From an uncultured Eubacteriales bacterium (GTDB taxonomy: Bacteria; Bacillota; Clostridia; Christensenellales; Aristaeellaceae), in the NCBI GenBank assembly GCA_900317565.1, contig ONHI01000006.1:1-43736 (forward strand): DNA of 43,736 nucleotides, written 5' to 3'. Under the pieces are notes generated by a model. It saw only the letters and a program-made list of their open reading frames with translations. It ran no database searches and had not been told where the DNA came from. Each line of letters starts with the position of its first letter. The first letter of the stretch is position 1. Positions 42,044 to 43,736 of the stretch are shown here, piece by piece. Position numbers and translations under genes: made by a program.

Positions 42044-42207
42044 TAGAGTCTGTTTCTAAATTCGGAAAGATGCATTTTCGGCATCTGATCCTCCATTTCG
42101 GCGTTGATTCCCCTTGACTTAGCACCACTAAGCCTGCGGGAAATCGCCTTGAAATGATGGATTATCTGCACGAAACTGCACATTCCTCATTTTAGAAACA
42201 CACTCTA
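42044..42207. mobile_element. MITE-like element with 17-bp terminal inverted repeats
   Basis: Ends are TAGAGTSTGTTTCTAAA in inverted orientation (one mismatch, S = C left, G right), enclosing a 164-bp sequence with no coding capacity. The outer TA could be the duplicated target. The interior shares several blocks (CATTTCAAGGCG, CCGCAGGCTTA, AAGTCAAGG) with the partial copy at 43638, which is in the opposite orientation. It separates the cupin gene from the CyuA-like gene. The parent transposase is not in the window. Confidence 0.75.
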
Positions 42208-42249
42208 ACCGCAAAGCCCGGAAAATAAAACAGTGGGGGAGGGGTACGG

Positions 42250-43524
42250 ATGCTTGAGGCGTCTGTCTACGCGAAATACCTGGACACCCTTCGGGCCGAG
42301 CTGGTGCCCGCCACGGGCTGCACCGAGCCGATCGCCATCGCCTACGGCGCGGCGCTGTGCCGCAGGACGCTGGGCGGGATACCGGACCGCGTCACCGCGA
42401 AGGTCAGCGGCAGCATCGTCAAGAACGTCAAGAGCGTGGTCGTCCCGGGCACCGGAAACCGGAAGGGCATCGAGGTGGCCGTGGCGGCGGGCATACTGGT
42501 CGGCAGGGAGGACGCCGTGCTGGAGGTGCTGCACAGCGCGCCGGAGAACACCGGCAGCCTCGTGGACGCCTATCTGAAGGACGCCGAGGTCAGCGTGGAG
42601 CTCTCGGACAGCGGGCGGGTATTCGACATCGACCTGACCTGTTCGCTGGACGGCGACGAGGCGGAGGTGCGCATCGCCGGGCACCACACCAACGTGGTCC
42701 TGATCCGCCGGAACCGGGCGATACTGCTGCGGGAGGCCCAGGACGGCGAGGAGCCCGGGAACCTGGACGTGGAGCGCATGAACATCGCGGAGATCTATCG
42801 CTTCGCCTGCGAATGCGCGCCGGAGGACGTCGCGCCGGTGATCGAGCGCCAGATCCGGTGCAACGTCGCCCTCTCGGACGAGGGCCTGCGCAATCCCTGG
42901 GGCGCGTGCATCGGCAAGACGCTGCTGGCCTATTCGGAGCACCCGGACACGCTGCTGCTGGCCAAGGCGCGGGCCGCAGCGGGCTCCGACGCCCGCATGA
43001 GCGGCTGCGACCTCCCGGCGGTCATCAATTCCGGCAGCGGCAACCAGGGCGTGACCATCACGCTGCCCATCGTCACCTACGCCCAGGCACTGGAATCGTC
43101 CCGGGAGGACCTGATCCGCGCCCTGGTGCTGGCCAACCTCTGCGCCGTGCGCATCAAGAAATCCATCGGCTGCATCGGCGCGTACTGCGGCGCGATCTGC
43201 GCGGGCTGCGCCGCCGGGGCGGGCATCGCCTACCTCCATGAGCAGGATCAGAGCCTGGTCGAGCACACCATCGTGAACGGCCTGGCCATACTCTCCGGCA
43301 CGGTCTGCGACGGCGCGAAGCCCTCCTGCGCGGCGAAGATCGCCATGAGCGTCGAGGCGGGCGTGCTGGGCTTCAGGATGGCCGCCGCGGGCCGGGAGTT
43401 CGTCGGCGGCGACGGCATCGTCAAGAAGGGCATCGAAAACACGATCCGGGGGATCGGAAGGCTGGGAAGGGACGGCATGGCCCACACCAACGACGTCATA
43501 CTCGGCATCATGCTGGAGAAGTGA
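42250..43524 (+). CDS. CyuA/UPF0597-family L-cysteine desulfidase-like protein, second copy (424 aa)
   Basis: Keeps the complete set of candidate cluster ligands: C24 in ATGCTEPIAIAYG, cysteines in GCIGAYCGAICAGCAAGAG, and C in VCDGAKPSCAAK. Other family blocks are SIVKNVKSVVVPGTGN and NSGSGNQGVTITLPIVTY. The family releases sulfide, pyruvate and ammonia from cysteine, or acts on similar amino acids. GGGGGAGGGG is 7 nt before the ATG. It follows the MITE, which may have cut it off from the upstream operon promoter. Compared with the copy at 22908, which has Val instead of C24, this one looks fully active. Confidence 0.9.
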   Translation: MLEASVYAKYLDTLRAELVPATGCTEPIAIAYGAALCRRTLGGIPDRVTAKVSGSIVKNVKSVVVPGTGNRKGIEVAVAAGILVGREDAVLEVLHSAPENTGSLVDAYLKDAEVSVELSDSGRVFDIDLTCSLDGDEAEVRIAGHHTNVVLIRRNRAILLREAQDGEEPGNLDVERMNIAEIYRFACECAPEDVAPVIERQIRCNVALSDEGLRNPWGACIGKTLLAYSEHPDTLLLAKARAAAGSDARMSGCDLPAVINSGSGNQGVTITLPIVTYAQALESSREDLIRALVLANLCAVRIKKSIGCIGAYCGAICAGCAAGAGIAYLHEQDQSLVEHTIVNGLAILSGTVCDGAKPSCAAKIAMSVEAGVLGFRMAAAGREFVGGDGIVKKGIENTIRGIGRLGRDGMAHTNDVILGIMLEK

Positions 43525-43568
43525 GCGCCCGGTGCGCCTCCGCCCGCGGCTTTTCAGGCTTTTAATGT

Positions 43569-43607
43569 GCCGCACGGCTTGCCGTGCGGCCATTTATTCG
43601 ATATAAT
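43569..43607 (+). promoter_or_regulatory. Terminator of the CyuA-like gene overlapping an outward promoter
   Basis: Stem GCCGCACGG (43569-43577) with CCGTGCGGC (43582-43590), then CATTTATT. A -35 TTGCCG (43579-43584) lies in the loop and stem, with TATAAT at 43602-43607 and a 17-bp spacer. This is the same terminator/promoter layout as at 13148-13187. It points toward a gene beyond the right edge. Confidence 0.55.
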
Positions 43608-43637
43608 GATTTTATGATCTTTTGTCCTGCGACGGAA

Positions 43638-43736
43638 TAGAGTGTGTTTCTAAATCCCGGGAGATGCAGTTTCGAGTGGATTTGACTGCATTTCAAGGCG
43701 CTTTTCCGCAGGCTTACTGGTTGCAAGTCAAGGAAA
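43638..43736. mobile_element. Second copy of the MITE-like element, cut by the window edge
   Basis: Begins TAGAGTGTGTTTCTAAA at 43638 and matches the reverse complement of the 42044-42207 copy in blocks throughout its visible 99 bp. The far end is outside the window. Confidence 0.7.

Overview
The window looks like a piece of chromosome from a GC-rich, probably gut-associated Clostridia-type Firmicute. The evidence is a Spo0A-family regulator, AGGAGG-type ribosome binding sites, sigma-A promoters with 17-bp spacers, a LytS/LytTR two-component pair, carbohydrate ABC permeases with no linked ATPase, and several families common in uncultured gut clostridia (DUF5107-TPR, UroD-like, CyuA-like). Most of it is dense and GC-rich. 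The first ~2.8 kb is clearly more AT-rich and carries mobile DNA.

Layout. 1-2.9 kb: the 3' end of an IS110-type transposase, a small membrane protein divergent from an XRE regulator with three shared dyads between them, and a ~1.8-kb integrase element inserted at the 3' end of gap, leaving an 82-bp displaced gap fragment and the old gap terminator on its far side. 2.8-6.6 kb: gap, deoB and a Spo0A-like regulator on the minus strand, then a coiled-coil membrane protein ending in a 7-bp tandem repeat. 6.7-14.6 kb: an alpha-glucan operon (GH13 enzyme, glycogen phosphorylase), an Lrp-type regulator coupled to an aminotransferase, an XRE-TPR protein and a repeat-rich lipoprotein. 14.9-21.6 kb: a large DUF5107-TPR protein, a xylose-isomerase-like TIM-barrel protein, and a flavoprotein / radical SAM / Tag operon. 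21.6-28.9 kb: a minus-strand operon (aldo/keto reductase, UroD-like, CyuA-like, MATE) divergent from an AraC regulator and an M20 dipeptidase.

28.9-43.5 kb is a sugar-uptake and metabolism island: a large LytS-type kinase, two cytoplasmic GH35-like glycosidases, two ABC permeases, a binding protein, a LytTR response regulator, a flavoprotein, a zinc alcohol dehydrogenase, a second UroD-like protein, a cupin and a second CyuA-like protein. The glycosidase and transporter promoters carry the same 26-bp block (21/26 identical, ungapped) directly against the -35 box. This suggests one activator, plausibly the local LytTR regulator, controls both. A MITE-like inverted-repeat element separates the cupin from the second CyuA gene, and a second copy in opposite orientation runs off the right edge.

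The most interesting points are the repeated module oxidoreductase / UroD-like Zn-site protein / CyuA-like Fe-S lyase (21.6-26.2 kb and 39.5-43.5 kb), the shared activator block, and the small gap-targeting integrative element. No tRNA, rRNA or CRISPR array was seen.
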